DNA of 64,000 nucleotides. Source: CALKAL01 sp051846895 (GTDB lineage Bacteria; Bacillota; Bacilli; Bacillales; Alkalibacillaceae). How positions within the stretch are numbered: the stretch's first letter is position 1; each line of letters begins with the position of its first letter. The stretch is taken from the NCBI GenBank assembly GCA_051846895.1, contig JBPYCQ010000009.1, positions 62,001-126,000 on the forward strand. The letters run 5' to 3'. The notes below the pieces were generated by a model. It was not told where the DNA came from, did no database searches, and saw only the letters and a list, made by a program, of their open reading frames with translations. Position numbers and translations under genes: made by a program. Positions 16,627 to 26,748 of the stretch are shown in pieces.

Positions 16627-17733
16627 TTATTTCATCACTTCATCAATATATAAGTTTTGATGTTCGACCAAGTTAACAATCTGCTTATTTTCTAGTTGTA
16701 CAATCGGTCTTGTCGGATGATTTTGATCTATAAATACAATTGTACCTACTTCATTATTAGATAATTTCACATTAACACCGTTTGAAAAATTCACTAAACT
16801 ATCGACTAATTCCATGACAATTTTCATATCTAATTTACCAAAATGATGCTTACTTAATTCTTCTACAACTTTAAACGGAGATTGTTTCTTTTTATAAAAC
16901 CGTTCAGAAGTCATTGCATGGAACGTATCACAAACAGCTATTAGCTTTGCGAATGGGTGAATTTTTTCATTCGACGTACCAAGCGGATATCCTGTCCCAT
17001 CTAATCGCTCATGATGCTGTAATACAGCAACTTTCACATTTTTACTCAAAAACTTAATATTCTCAATTAGTCGGTAGGACAAAACTGGATGTTTCTTCAC
17101 TCGCTCATACTCTTCTTCAGTCAGTACACCATCTTTAAAATATAGTTGATGATCGACTAATAACATTCCAATATCACTTAAATAGGCTGCTAGAGCAATT
17201 TGTAATCGTTCATTTTTATCATAGTTTAACTTTTTTGCTAAAAATGAACAAAGAACAGGAACTGCAACTAAATGATGAAAGAAATAATCACGTTTATCTG
17301 TATAATGATGTAATTGAATTAAAATATCTGATTGTTTTTCGCCAATTTCAACTAATGGAATAAGCATATCACGAATAGCGACAATGTTTAGTTTAGATTG
17401 ATTACTCCAATCTTCAAAAAGACTTTTCGTTTGTTTAACAGCGTCAACGTAATAATCATAAAACGTCCAATCATTTTTCTTATCTATTTTTTCTTTTACT
17501 TTTTTAACTTCTTTTGACTTACTTTTTTCTTTCATTTCCTTCATTGCTTCATACGAATGACCATTTACTAATTTATTTGCAATTTCCACATGTGGTACTT
17601 GGAATTTAATTAAGACATCAATATGATTATCCTCAATGACTGTGTTTCTTGGTACGATTGGATAAGGTGTTTTTCCCATCACGTCTCTTAAAATTAAACA
17701 ACCAGGAAGTAGGTCTTTTGGGTGAACTTTCAT
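16627..17733 (-). CDS. HD-GYP domain protein with altered HD motif
   Basis: A 368-residue protein. The N-terminal part (about 1-120) contains a lysine-rich stretch; the C-terminal part is an HD-GYP domain. HHE in VLQHHERLDGTGYP, the GYP triplet and CDTFHAMTS are intact, but the expected His-Asp of the HD pair reads Ser-Asp (AAYLSDIGML). HD-GYP enzymes hydrolyse cyclic di-GMP; loss of the metal-binding histidine may weaken or change activity. ATG 17733 is seven bases after AGGGGG. It lies 31 bp after gyrA and may be co-transcribed. Function unproven. Confidence 0.8.
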   Translation of the reverse strand: MKVHPKDLLPGCLILRDVMGKTPYPIVPRNTVIEDNHIDVLIKFQVPHVEIANKLVNGHSYEAMKEMKEKSKSKEVKKVKEKIDKKNDWTFYDYYVDAVKQTKSLFEDWSNQSKLNIVAIRDMLIPLVEIGEKQSDILIQLHHYTDKRDYFFHHLVAVPVLCSFLAKKLNYDKNERLQIALAAYLSDIGMLLVDHQLYFKDGVLTEEEYERVKKHPVLSYRLIENIKFLSKNVKVAVLQHHERLDGTGYPLGTSNEKIHPFAKLIAVCDTFHAMTSERFYKKKQSPFKVVEELSKHHFGKLDMKIVMELVDSLVNFSNGVNVKLSNNEVGTIVFIDQNHPTRPIVQLENKQIVNLVEHQNLYIDEVMK

Positions 17734-17764
17734 CACCATTCCCCCTAATACTTAAGATTTAATA

Positions 17765-20281
17765 TTAAACCTCTGTATCATCGTCTTCTGTCTTTACATC
17801 ATTTTCTGTACTTTGTTCTTCTACTTCTTCTATTTCATCAAATTCATCTATTTCTTCTTTCTCTACTCTTGCAACGGTTGCAACTTCTTCGTCTTCTCTT
17901 AAGCTAATTAACTTTACTCCAATAGTATTTCTACCAGTTGTTGAAATTGAATCAGTAGCCATTCTTATTAATACGCCACTGACTGTCATAATCATTAAGT
18001 CTTCTTCACCAGTAACCGGTTTGACTGTGACAACATAACCATTTTTATCACTTAACCTACAAGTAAGGATCCCTTTCCCACCACGGTTTTGTAATCTATA
18101 TTCCTCTTCAGGAGTTCTTTTACCAAACCCTTTAGAAGTTACTGTTAATACGTCAACACCTTCATCTAAAATATCCATTGATACAACTTCATCACCATCA
18201 CGTAACGTAATACCTTTCACTCCAGAAGCTGTACGTCCCATAGACCTTACATCTTGTTCGTTAAAACGAATTAATAATCCGTTACGTGTACCAATCATAA
18301 TATTTTTATTACCATCAGTTAATTTAACGGAGATTAATTCATCGTCTTCCCTTAAATTAATGGCTCTTAAACCACCTTTACGGATGTTAGCAAACTGTTC
18401 TAGTGTTGTACGTTTTGATATTCCTTTTTTCGTCGTAAAGAACAAATACCAATCTTCAACAAATTCCTTAACAGTTATAACCGCATTAACCCATTCGTCT
18501 TTTTCAACTTGAAGAACGTTGACGATTGGAATGCCTTTAGCTGTACGGCTATATTCCGGAATTTCATAACCTTTAGCACGATACACTTTCCCTTTGTTTG
18601 TAAAAAATAAAATCGTATCATGTGTAGAGGTTGAGATTAAATGTTCGACAAAATCGTCCTCATTCGTTCCCATTCCTTGAATTCCACGTCCACCACGGCG
18701 TTGGGCACGATAAGTCGTTGCAGGTAGTCGTTTAATATATCCACGATGCGTTAAACTAATGATGATTGTTTCTTCAGGAATTAAATCTTCATCCTCAAAG
18801 AAGTCAGCACCACCTACAGTGATTTCAGTTCTTCGAATATCATTATACTTTTCTTTAATCTCTAACAATTCTTCTCTAATAATTTCAAGAACTTTTTCTT
18901 CATCAGCTAAAATAGCTTTTAATTCAGCAATTAGCTCCTTTAATTCTTTAAATTCATTTTCTATTTTTTCACGTTCTAACCCAGTTAAGCGTTGTAAGCG
19001 CATATCTAAAATAGCTTGAGCTTGTTTTTCAGATAAACCGAAACGCTCCATTAAACCATCACGGGCAGAGTCTGTTGTTTTAGAGCCACGAATAAGTTCA
19101 ATGACTTCATCAATATTATCTAAAGCAACTATTAACCCTTCTAAAATATGAGCACGTGCTTCAGCTTTTTCTAGTTCAAACTTAGTTCGTCTAATAATAA
19201 CTTCTTTTTGATGTTCTAAATAATGTTCAAGTGCTTGTTTAACATTTAATACTTTAGGTTGTCCATTAACTAGAGCTAACATATTAATTCCGAATGTCGT
19301 TTGTAAAGCTGTTTGTTTATAAAGATTGTTTAAGACGACATTCGCATTTGCATCCCGTCTTAATTCAATTACAATTCTTAATCCTTCACGGTCTGATTCA
19401 TCGCGTAAGTCTGTAATTCCTTCAAGTTTTTTATCCCTCGCTAATTCCGCAATTTTCTCAATTAAGCGCGCTTTGTTCACTTGATAAGGAAGTTCAGTAA
19501 CAATAATTGTTGCCTTTCCATTACTATCTTCAACTATATCTGCTTTTGAACGAATCGTTATAGACCCTTTTCCTGTTTCATAAGCGTGACGAATCCCACT
19601 TCTTCCTAAAATAATACCACCTGTAGGAAAATCGGGTCCGTGTAAATATTCATCCATAATTTCTTCAATCGTTATATCAGGATTTTGACTAATTGCAAGC
19701 ACAGCATCAATAACTTCACCTAACTGATGTGGTGGAATATTCGTTGCCATCCCAACAGCAATTCCTGACGTACCATTTACTAATAAGTTTGGAAAACGCG
19801 CAGGTAGAACGACAGGCTCTCTTTCAGATCCATCATAGTTATCAATATAATCTATTGTATTTTTATTAATATCCCGTAAAAGTTCCATTGAAATCTTAGA
19901 CATTCTTGCCTCTGTATAACGCATAGCAGCTGCAGCGTCACCATCAACAGAGCCGAAGTTACCGTGTCCATCAACTAACATGTAACGGTAGTTGAAATCT
20001 TGTGCCATACGCACCATCGTGTCATAAACAGCTGAATCTCCGTGAGGGTGATATTTACCAATGACTTCACCAACAATACGGGCAGATTTTTTATAGGCTT
20101 TATCCGCATGCATTCCTAAATCATGCATAGCATATAAAATACGTCTATGAACTGGCTTCAAACCATCACGGACATCCGGTAAAGCACGAGCGACGATAAC
20201 ACTCATCGCATAATCTAAAAACGATGTACGCATTTCCTGGCTTATATTAATTTCTTGAACTCTTGGTCGTTGTTGGTCCAA
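17765..20281 (-). CDS. gyrA: DNA gyrase subunit A
   Basis: An 838-residue GyrA. Catalytic Tyr122 lies in MRYTEARMSK; the quinolone region GKYHPHGDSAVYD has Ser83 and Asp87, the usual susceptible-type residues. The GyrA box QRRGGRG and six C-terminal DNA-wrapping blades are present, and an acidic tail ends the protein. With GyrB it introduces negative supercoils ahead of replication forks. It starts 66 bp after gyrB. Confidence 0.98.
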   Translation of the reverse strand: MDQQRPRVQEINISQEMRTSFLDYAMSVIVARALPDVRDGLKPVHRRILYAMHDLGMHADKAYKKSARIVGEVIGKYHPHGDSAVYDTMVRMAQDFNYRYMLVDGHGNFGSVDGDAAAAMRYTEARMSKISMELLRDINKNTIDYIDNYDGSEREPVVLPARFPNLLVNGTSGIAVGMATNIPPHQLGEVIDAVLAISQNPDITIEEIMDEYLHGPDFPTGGIILGRSGIRHAYETGKGSITIRSKADIVEDSNGKATIIVTELPYQVNKARLIEKIAELARDKKLEGITDLRDESDREGLRIVIELRRDANANVVLNNLYKQTALQTTFGINMLALVNGQPKVLNVKQALEHYLEHQKEVIIRRTKFELEKAEARAHILEGLIVALDNIDEVIELIRGSKTTDSARDGLMERFGLSEKQAQAILDMRLQRLTGLEREKIENEFKELKELIAELKAILADEEKVLEIIREELLEIKEKYNDIRRTEITVGGADFFEDEDLIPEETIIISLTHRGYIKRLPATTYRAQRRGGRGIQGMGTNEDDFVEHLISTSTHDTILFFTNKGKVYRAKGYEIPEYSRTAKGIPIVNVLQVEKDEWVNAVITVKEFVEDWYLFFTTKKGISKRTTLEQFANIRKGGLRAINLREDDELISVKLTDGNKNIMIGTRNGLLIRFNEQDVRSMGRTASGVKGITLRDGDEVVSMDILDEGVDVLTVTSKGFGKRTPEEEYRLQNRGGKGILTCRLSDKNGYVVTVKPVTGEEDLMIMTVSGVLIRMATDSISTTGRNTIGVKLISLREDEEVATVARVEKEEIDEFDEIEEVEEQSTENDVKTEDDDTEV

Positions 20282-20347
20282 ACTAGATTACCTCCCTAAT
20301 TGACGTGAAAACCGGTACATATTAAATGTATCAAGTTCACTATGAAA

Positions 20348-22279
20348 CTAAATATCTAAATTTTTCACATATTGAGCGTTTTGTTCGATGAAATCTCTTC
20401 TTGGTTCTACTTGATCACCCATAAGAACTTCGAATATTTCATCTGCATCCATCGCATCCTCAAGATTTACTTGAAGCAATGTTCTCGAATCAGGATTCAT
20501 CGTTGTTTCCCATAGTTGTTCAGGGTTCATTTCCCCTAACCCTTTATAACGTTGAATATTTGGTTTAGGAGTTTTTGGAATCTCTTCTAGCAACTCATCT
20601 AACTCTCTATCATTGTAGACGTAGTGTAGAGATTTCCCTTGTTTAATTTGATATAAAGGTGGTTGTGCAATATAAATATAACCACGCTCAATTAAAGGCC
20701 TCATATAACGATAGAAAAATGTTAATAGTAATGTTCGAATATGCGCCCCGTCCACATCAGCATCTGTCATGATAACAATTTTATGGTAACGGGCTTGTTC
20801 AATGTCAAAATCCTCACCAATGCCTGTACCTAATGCTGTAATAATCATACGAATTTCATTATTAGATAAAATTTTATCAAGACGAGCCTTTTCAACATTA
20901 ATAATTTTTCCACGCAAAGGTAAAATAGCTTGGAAATGACGGTCTCTTCCTTGCTTTGCAGAGCCCCCCGCAGAATCACCCTCAACGATATAAATTTCAC
21001 TAATAGAAGCATCTTTTGAAGAACAATCAGCAAGTTTACCAGGTAAGCTTGATACTTCTAGTGCGTTCTTTCTTCTAGTTACTTCACGGGCTTTTTTCGC
21101 TGCTATTCTTGCACGTGAAGCCATTAAACCTTTATCTACAATTTTTCTAGCTGTTTTTGGGTTTTCAAATAAAAATTGACTAAATTTTTCCGAAAAAATT
21201 TGATCAGTAATCGTTCTAACTTCACTATTACCAAGTTTAGTTTTTGTTTGTCCTTCAAATTGAGGGTCAGGATGTTTAATCGATACAATTGCTGTAATGC
21301 CTTCTCGAACATCATCTCCGATTAAATTCGGATCATTTTCTTTAAAAAGGTTATTTTTTCGGGCGTAATCATTAATGACTCGTGTTAACGCTGTTTTAAA
21401 TCCGGATTCATGTGTTCCACCTTCAGCTGTATGGATATTGTTCGCAAATGAATATAAATTGCTAGCAAACCCATCATTGTACTGAATAGCAAATTCAACT
21501 GTTATTCCGTCGACTTCACTTTCACCATAAATTGGTTCATGTAAAGTTCCCCGTTTACGGTTTAAATGTTCAACGTATTCTTTAATTCCACCTTCATAAT
21601 AAAACTGTTCCGCTTCTTTTTGTTCTGGGTTCCGTTTATCTAAAAGAGATATACGTAACTTTTTATTTAAATAAGCTAACTCACGAACACGGGTTAATAA
21701 AACTTCATACGAATATTCAACTGTTTCAGTAAAAATTTCTTGATCTGGTTTGAAATGAATTCTAGTACCTGTTTCTTCAGTTTCACCGATGACTTTTAAT
21801 TCATCATTTGGAACCCCACGTGTATAGCTTTGATAATAAATTTTGCCATCACGATGGACATAGACTTCTAAGCTTTCAGATAGAGCATTAACTACTGATG
21901 CCCCAACCCCATGTAATCCACCTGATACTTTATACGAACCGCTATCAAATTTACCACCTGCATGCAAAACGGTTAAAATAACTTCTACAGCAGGTTTTCC
22001 TACCTTTTCATGTATATCTACAGGTATACCCCGTCCATCATCAATGACCGTAATACTGTTATCTTCTTCTATGATAATTTGAATATGATCACAATACCCT
22101 GCTAAAGCTTCGTCTATACTATTATCAACAATTTCCCATACGAGATGGTGTAATCCTCTTTCACTAGTTGATCCGATATACATACCAGGTCTTTTTCTTA
22201 CAGCTTCTAAACCTTCTAAAACTTGTATTTGGCTTGCACCATAATCTAATTGCTCATTAATTTTCTCTTCCATCGCCAT
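20348..22279 (-). CDS. gyrB: DNA gyrase subunit B
   Basis: A 643-residue GyrB. It has the GHKL ATPase domain (EIVDNSIDEALAG, DDGRGIPVD, GLHGVGASVVNAL), transducer, TOPRIM (EGDSAGGSAKQGRDR, DADVDGAHIRTL) and C-terminal tail (YKGLGEMNPEQLWETTM). It is the ATPase subunit of gyrase. ATG 22279 is used; an ATG two codons later is also possible. The gene follows remB in the dnaA-gyrA replication cluster. Confidence 0.98.
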   Translation of the reverse strand: MAMEEKINEQLDYGASQIQVLEGLEAVRKRPGMYIGSTSERGLHHLVWEIVDNSIDEALAGYCDHIQIIIEEDNSITVIDDGRGIPVDIHEKVGKPAVEVILTVLHAGGKFDSGSYKVSGGLHGVGASVVNALSESLEVYVHRDGKIYYQSYTRGVPNDELKVIGETEETGTRIHFKPDQEIFTETVEYSYEVLLTRVRELAYLNKKLRISLLDKRNPEQKEAEQFYYEGGIKEYVEHLNRKRGTLHEPIYGESEVDGITVEFAIQYNDGFASNLYSFANNIHTAEGGTHESGFKTALTRVINDYARKNNLFKENDPNLIGDDVREGITAIVSIKHPDPQFEGQTKTKLGNSEVRTITDQIFSEKFSQFLFENPKTARKIVDKGLMASRARIAAKKAREVTRRKNALEVSSLPGKLADCSSKDASISEIYIVEGDSAGGSAKQGRDRHFQAILPLRGKIINVEKARLDKILSNNEIRMIITALGTGIGEDFDIEQARYHKIVIMTDADVDGAHIRTLLLTFFYRYMRPLIERGYIYIAQPPLYQIKQGKSLHYVYNDRELDELLEEIPKTPKPNIQRYKGLGEMNPEQLWETTMNPDSRTLLQVNLEDAMDADEIFEVLMGDQVEPRRDFIEQNAQYVKNLDI

Positions 22280-22312
22280 GGTCCCACCTTCGATTCGTAA
22301 TTATAATATTTT

Positions 22313-22606
22313 CTATTCTTCTTCTAGTTCGTCCATTTCTGTTAAGTCATCTACTTTATCTAATTTATAAGACAATTGAGCTCGCCGATTTAAAGTAGGT
22401 ACAGATAGCGAACTGAAATATATATGATCGACTGTAATTACGATTGATTTTGCATCCTCATATGCTGCTTCTGATACATTCCCTTTTTTTCTCTGTTGAA
22501 AAATCATTTCTTGAATAATTGTTGATGAGTCAAAAAGGCTATAATCGAGAATAGAAACAACCTCTTCTGAGCGAATGACATTTTCATCACCAATATGTAT
22601 AAACAA
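22313..22606 (-). CDS. remB: RemB/YaaB (DUF370) regulator
   Basis: A 97-residue DUF370 protein with the FIHIGDENVI start, KSIVITVDHIYFSSLS and the LNRRAQ end of the family. B. subtilis RemA and RemB act on matrix genes; the role of this copy is not shown here. The TTG at 22606 is preferred because it gives the family N-terminus and is nine bases after GGGTGA; TTG 22612 is an alternative. It follows recF almost without a gap. Confidence 0.88.
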   Translation of the reverse strand: MFIHIGDENVIRSEEVVSILDYSLFDSSTIIQEMIFQQRKKGNVSEAAYEDAKSIVITVDHIYFSSLSVPTLNRRAQLSYKLDKVDDLTEMDELEEE

Positions 22607-22615
22607 GGTCAATCA

Positions 22616-23734
22616 TCACCCTTCTTCAATCATTTTTCCATCATGAATATTAATAATAACGGCCTGATCTAGTGTTTCATGCGCAATTCCGTCAATGCTT
22701 GTTGTTGTAACAAACGTCTGAACTTTACCTTGAATCGTATTTAATAAATGTGATTGTCTATGGTCATCAAGTTCACTTAATACATCATCAAGCAATAAAA
22801 CTGGATATTCACCTATTTCTTCATAGATTAATTCAATTTCAGCTAACTTTAATGATAAAGCTGTTGTTCGCTGCTGACCTTGTGAACCAAAGTTTTGTAC
22901 ATTCCGCTCATTGACATAAAAAATCAAATCATCTCGATGTGGACCAATTAATGTTGATCCACGTTCTATTTCTTTTGCTTGTATTTTTTCAAAATGATTA
23001 GCATATACTATTCCTATTTTCTCCGAATTCATAGCTTCTGATACGTTAACTGTTGAATCATATTGTATTTCGAGCATTTCTAATCCTCTACTAATTCCCT
23101 TATGTATTGGAATAGCCCATTTACGTAATTTATTTAAAAATTGAAAACGCCTTTCAACAATAATTTTTGCATGTTCAATTAATTTTTCAGTGTAAATAGT
23201 TAGCATCGTTAAATCAGTTTGTCTATTTCTTTGTAAATCTTTTAAAAGAGCATTTCTTTGTTTTAATACTTTCTGATACTGATTCAAATGATAAATATAG
23301 ATAGGCTGGATTTGTCCAATTTCCATATCTATAAAACGTCTACGTTCCTGTGGATTACCTTTTACTAAATTCAAATCTTCTGGAGCAAACATAACGACAT
23401 TAAGCGCCCCGATGTAATCACTTAGTCGCTTTTGTTCAATATGATTGAATTTTGCCTTCTTCCCTTTTGATGTAAAAATGACTTCAAGTGGAAATGTACG
23501 ATTTCTTTTAAATACTCTACCTTCTATTTTACCATACTCTTCATTCCATTTGATTAACTCTTTATCTCTTGGGGTTCTATGTGATCTTGTAAAAGCTAAA
23601 ACATAGATTGCTTCCATTAAATTCGTTTTCCCCTGGGCATTTTCGCCAATTATGACATTAATATCATGATCAAAGGTTAATGAGAGCTCGTTATAATTAC
23701 GGTAATTTTTTAACGTGATACTTTCTACAAACAT
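22616..23734 (-). CDS. recF: DNA replication and repair protein RecF
   Basis: A 372-residue SMC-like ATPase. Walker A is GENAQGKTNL, the signature segment GSQGQQRTTALSLKLAE, and Walker B VLLLDDVLSELD. RecF helps load RecA at gaps and supports fork restart. ATG 23734 has GAGGA eight bases upstream and gives the family start MFVESITLKNYRNY; an upstream TTG at 23749 is less likely. It is in the standard dnaA-dnaN-rlbA-recF order. Confidence 0.97.
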   Translation of the reverse strand: MFVESITLKNYRNYNELSLTFDHDINVIIGENAQGKTNLMEAIYVLAFTRSHRTPRDKELIKWNEEYGKIEGRVFKRNRTFPLEVIFTSKGKKAKFNHIEQKRLSDYIGALNVVMFAPEDLNLVKGNPQERRRFIDMEIGQIQPIYIYHLNQYQKVLKQRNALLKDLQRNRQTDLTMLTIYTEKLIEHAKIIVERRFQFLNKLRKWAIPIHKGISRGLEMLEIQYDSTVNVSEAMNSEKIGIVYANHFEKIQAKEIERGSTLIGPHRDDLIFYVNERNVQNFGSQGQQRTTALSLKLAEIELIYEEIGEYPVLLLDDVLSELDDHRQSHLLNTIQGKVQTFVTTTSIDGIAHETLDQAVIINIHDGKMIEEG

Positions 23735-23750
23735 AATGGGATTCCTCAAA

Positions 23751-23975
23751 TCATTCGTCAGATTTTTCTATTTTAAACAATCCTACTTCTTCAATTTCAA
23801 TTAAATCACCATGCTTTAGTTTGCGGCCTCTTCTCGATTCGATTTCATCATTAACTAATACACAATAGTCTTGTAAAAAAAGTTTAACCATTCCACCTGA
23901 CTCAACGATGTTAGCATATTTTAAAAATTGACCCAACGTGATGTAGTCTGTTTTAATTTCGATAATATCCGGCAT
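23751..23975 (-). CDS. rlbA: S4 domain protein YaaA (RlbA)
   Basis: A 74-residue S4-like RNA-binding protein (FLKYANIVESGGMVKLFLQDYCVLVNDEIESRRGRKLKHGD). The B. subtilis homologue YaaA is linked to ribosome assembly. It sits in its standard place between dnaN and recF, 16 bp before recF. Confidence 0.92.
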   Translation of the reverse strand: MPDIIEIKTDYITLGQFLKYANIVESGGMVKLFLQDYCVLVNDEIESRRGRKLKHGDLIEIEEVGLFKIEKSDE

Positions 23976-24042
23976 TTAATCACCTATTCTGTGTTAGTTC
24001 GTTATATATCTATATTTTACTAAAAGTTGAACATTATTAAAA

Positions 24043-24084
24043 GAAACTGAACGATTAGGATCCTTTCTCTAATCGTTCAGTTTC
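24043..24084 (-). terminator. Terminator after dnaN
   Basis: Perfect 15-bp inverted repeat gaaactgaacgatta / taatcgttcagtttc with a 12-base loop. It separates dnaN from rlbA on the leftward strand. Confidence 0.8.
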
Positions 24085-24094
24085 GATAAAGAAT

Positions 24095-25240
24095 TTAATA
24101 AGTTCTCACCGGTGTGATTAATTGTAATATATTTTCACTTTCATCTTCTGGTCGAATGACAAAAGGTCTCATCGCACCAGTAAAATTAATAGTGATTTTA
24201 TCCGAATCAATTGCTCTTAACGCATCGATCATATATTTAGCATTAAAGGATATCTTTAATTCTTCTCCTTCGATTGAATCAGCAGACAAGACTTCTTCAA
24301 CTGTACCAATTTCAGGTGAATGACTCGTTATTTGTAAACTATTATTTTCTTTTGTGAGTAACTTAACAATATTATTTCGATTATCTTTAGCAAGTAAACT
24401 AGCACGGTCAATTGAATCAATTAAAGCTTTAGCACTAACATTTACTAATGTTTTACTTTGATCTGGTATTAATCTTGAAGTTTCAGGATAGTTTCCTTCT
24501 AGTAATCTTGATAAGAACAGGACATTTTTAGTTCTAAATAAAATTTGATTGTCTGTCACGCTAATTTGAATATGTTCTTCTGTTTCATCTAATATTTTAT
24601 TAAGTTCCGCTAAACTTTTTCCAGGAATAACGACATTTCTAAAAGATAACTCGTTAAGATCAGGATTTAATTTAATTTTTCTTGATGCTAGTCGATGGCT
24701 ATCTGTTGCTACAAGTTCTAATTCATTATTTTCTAGTTTAAAATGAACACCAGTTAAAATCGGTCTTGTTTCTGACATTGAGACAGCAAAATTAGTTTGT
24801 CTAATCAACATTTTTAATAAATCGATTTGAAGATCAAAGCTATTTTCTGTTCTAATCATCGGAAGCTGAGGATATTCATCAGCATCTTGTCCATTTAATT
24901 TGAATTCAGCATTACCTGATCTAATGATTATATTTAAATCTTCATCTGTTATAATTTCAACTTGCTTTTCAGGTAATTTACGAATAATCTCCGGTAAAAA
25001 CTTGGCTTGAATGACTAATTTACCGGGAGTTACTTCGTGTATATTAATCACTCCGTTTTCTTCGATAGGAATGATCGATTCGATCGTGATGTCTGAATTA
25101 CTTCCGGTTAATTTAATTCCTTCATCTGTTGTTTCAATTTTAATTCCAGATAATATTTGAATCGTCGGTTTTGGAGAAATTGCTTTCATTACATTTTGTA
25201 TCCCTGTCATTAATGGTTCACGTTCGATTATTAATTTCAT
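24095..25240 (-). CDS. dnaN: DNA polymerase III sliding clamp (beta subunit)
   Basis: A 381-residue beta clamp with three repeated domains, opening MKLIIEREPLMTGIQNVMKAISPK and ending ILQLITPVRTY. It encircles DNA and tethers polymerase and repair proteins. The RBS AGGAGGT precedes the ATG. The initiation region of oriC lies immediately upstream, as in B. subtilis. Confidence 0.98.
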   Translation of the reverse strand: MKLIIEREPLMTGIQNVMKAISPKPTIQILSGIKIETTDEGIKLTGSNSDITIESIIPIEENGVINIHEVTPGKLVIQAKFLPEIIRKLPEKQVEIITDEDLNIIIRSGNAEFKLNGQDADEYPQLPMIRTENSFDLQIDLLKMLIRQTNFAVSMSETRPILTGVHFKLENNELELVATDSHRLASRKIKLNPDLNELSFRNVVIPGKSLAELNKILDETEEHIQISVTDNQILFRTKNVLFLSRLLEGNYPETSRLIPDQSKTLVNVSAKALIDSIDRASLLAKDNRNNIVKLLTKENNSLQITSHSPEIGTVEEVLSADSIEGEELKISFNAKYMIDALRAIDSDKITINFTGAMRPFVIRPEDESENILQLITPVRTY

Positions 25241-25401
25241 TTGTGACCTCCTATATTTATTTATTTTATTTAAAAAAATAGTAATAATAGTAATAGGGCC
25301 TGTGAATATGTGAATAACTTAATAAAACGTAATTAATAAAAGGTTATCCACATGTGCATAAGTTGTTAGTATATTTGTTTCAGTTATTCACATGTTAACA
25401 A
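25241..25401. other. oriC unwinding region: DnaA boxes, GC clamp, six DnaA-trios and AT-rich DUE
   Basis: DnaA boxes on both strands: tgtgaatat (25301-25309), tgtgaataa (25309-25317), ttatccaca (25344-25352), tgtgcataa (25353-25361) and ttattcaca (25384-25392). Left of the first box come GGCC (25297-25300) and six triplets TAG TAA TAA TAG TAA TAG (25279-25296), which read 3'-(G/A)AT-5' away from the box, the DnaA-trio rule. An A/T-only run (25245-25278) follows. This is the basal unwinding layout described for B. subtilis. Confidence 0.9.
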
Positions 25402-26748
25402 TTAGTTCGATTTGATTAATTCTATTAATTCATCGATTTCTTTTTGAAGATGCAAATCACTAGCAATCATTTTAGAAATTTTTTCATGTGCATGAATGAC
25501 AGTTGTGTGATCTCGTCCACCAAATTCATCACCGATTTTTGGTAAAGATAAATCAGTTAATTCTCTTGATAAATACATAGCAATTTGTCTTGGAAAAGCG
25601 ATTGATTTTGTACGTTTTTTAGCAGCGAAATCTTCAAGCTGAACTTGATATTTTTCACCAATAACTTTTTGAATACCTTTAATCGTGATTTGCTTAGGCT
25701 TGGAACTAGGAATAATGTCTTTAAGTGCATTAGCTGCTAAATTTGCATCAATATCTTGATTGACTAATGAAGAATATGCGACAACCCGTATTAAAGCTCC
25801 TTCTAATTCTCGAATATTCGTATCGATTTGATTAGCTATATACAGCATTACTTCGTTTGGAATATCTAATCCATCAGCCTTTGCTTTTTTACGTAAAATA
25901 GCAATTCTCGTTTCTAAATCAGGTGGGGTAATATCTGTAATCAATCCCCACTCAAAACGTGAACGTAAACGATCCTCTAATGTAGGTATTTCTTTAGGTG
26001 GTCTGTCACTCGAGATAATAATTTGTTTATTTTCCTCATGCAAAGTATTAAATGTATGGAAAAATTCTTCCTGTGTTTGTTCTTTTCCTGCTAAAAACTG
26101 AATATCATCGATTAATAAAACATCTACATTCCGATATTTATTTCGGAAATCTATCGTTTTATTATCACGGATTGAATTAATAAATTCATTTGTGAATTTT
26201 TCTGAAGATAAATAAACAACTTTTGCTTGAGGATTATGCTCGATAACATAATGTCCAATGGCGTGCATTAAGTGTGTTTTACCTAAACCAACACCCCCGT
26301 ATATAAACAAAGGGTTGTATGCTTTTGCTGGAGCCTCAGCAACCGCTAATGATGCAGCATGTGCAAATCGATTTCCTGAACCAATAACGAAAGTTTCGAA
26401 TGTATATTTTGAATTTAGCATCGTTTTTGAATTGGATTCGTTTGTTTTTATGCTTGGTACATTTTTAACTGGTTGATTAATGCTTGATTCAGCTTCTTCT
26501 GTATCTGGAATAATAAATTTTGGTACGAGAGTAGAACCAGTTAAGTCATTAATGGTTTTCGATATAATTTTCGTATAGCTTTTTTCTAGCCAATCTCTAG
26601 TAAATTCATTTGGCGTATGTATAATGATCTGATCATCTTCTATCGAGTTAGCCTCAGTAGATTTTAACCAAGTATCAAAGCTAGGTTTACTTACCTTTTT
26701 CTCGATTACATCTAATGTTTTAGCCCATAGTTCATTGATATCTTTCAA
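25402..26748 (-). CDS. dnaA: Chromosomal replication initiator DnaA
   Basis: A 448-residue DnaA. Domain I is at the start (INELWAKTLDVIEKKVSKPSF), followed by the AAA+ core with Walker A GGVGLGKTHL and Walker B VLLIDDIQFL, and the domain IV signature GGRDHTTVIHAHEKI that reads DnaA boxes. The start appears to be TTG 26748 with AAAGGAAGTG upstream. DnaA boxes flank the gene on both sides, so it probably controls its own expression as well as initiation. Confidence 0.98.
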   Translation of the reverse strand: MKDINELWAKTLDVIEKKVSKPSFDTWLKSTEANSIEDDQIIIHTPNEFTRDWLEKSYTKIISKTINDLTGSTLVPKFIIPDTEEAESSINQPVKNVPSIKTNESNSKTMLNSKYTFETFVIGSGNRFAHAASLAVAEAPAKAYNPLFIYGGVGLGKTHLMHAIGHYVIEHNPQAKVVYLSSEKFTNEFINSIRDNKTIDFRNKYRNVDVLLIDDIQFLAGKEQTQEEFFHTFNTLHEENKQIIISSDRPPKEIPTLEDRLRSRFEWGLITDITPPDLETRIAILRKKAKADGLDIPNEVMLYIANQIDTNIRELEGALIRVVAYSSLVNQDIDANLAANALKDIIPSSKPKQITIKGIQKVIGEKYQVQLEDFAAKKRTKSIAFPRQIAMYLSRELTDLSLPKIGDEFGGRDHTTVIHAHEKISKMIASDLHLQKEIDELIELIKSN

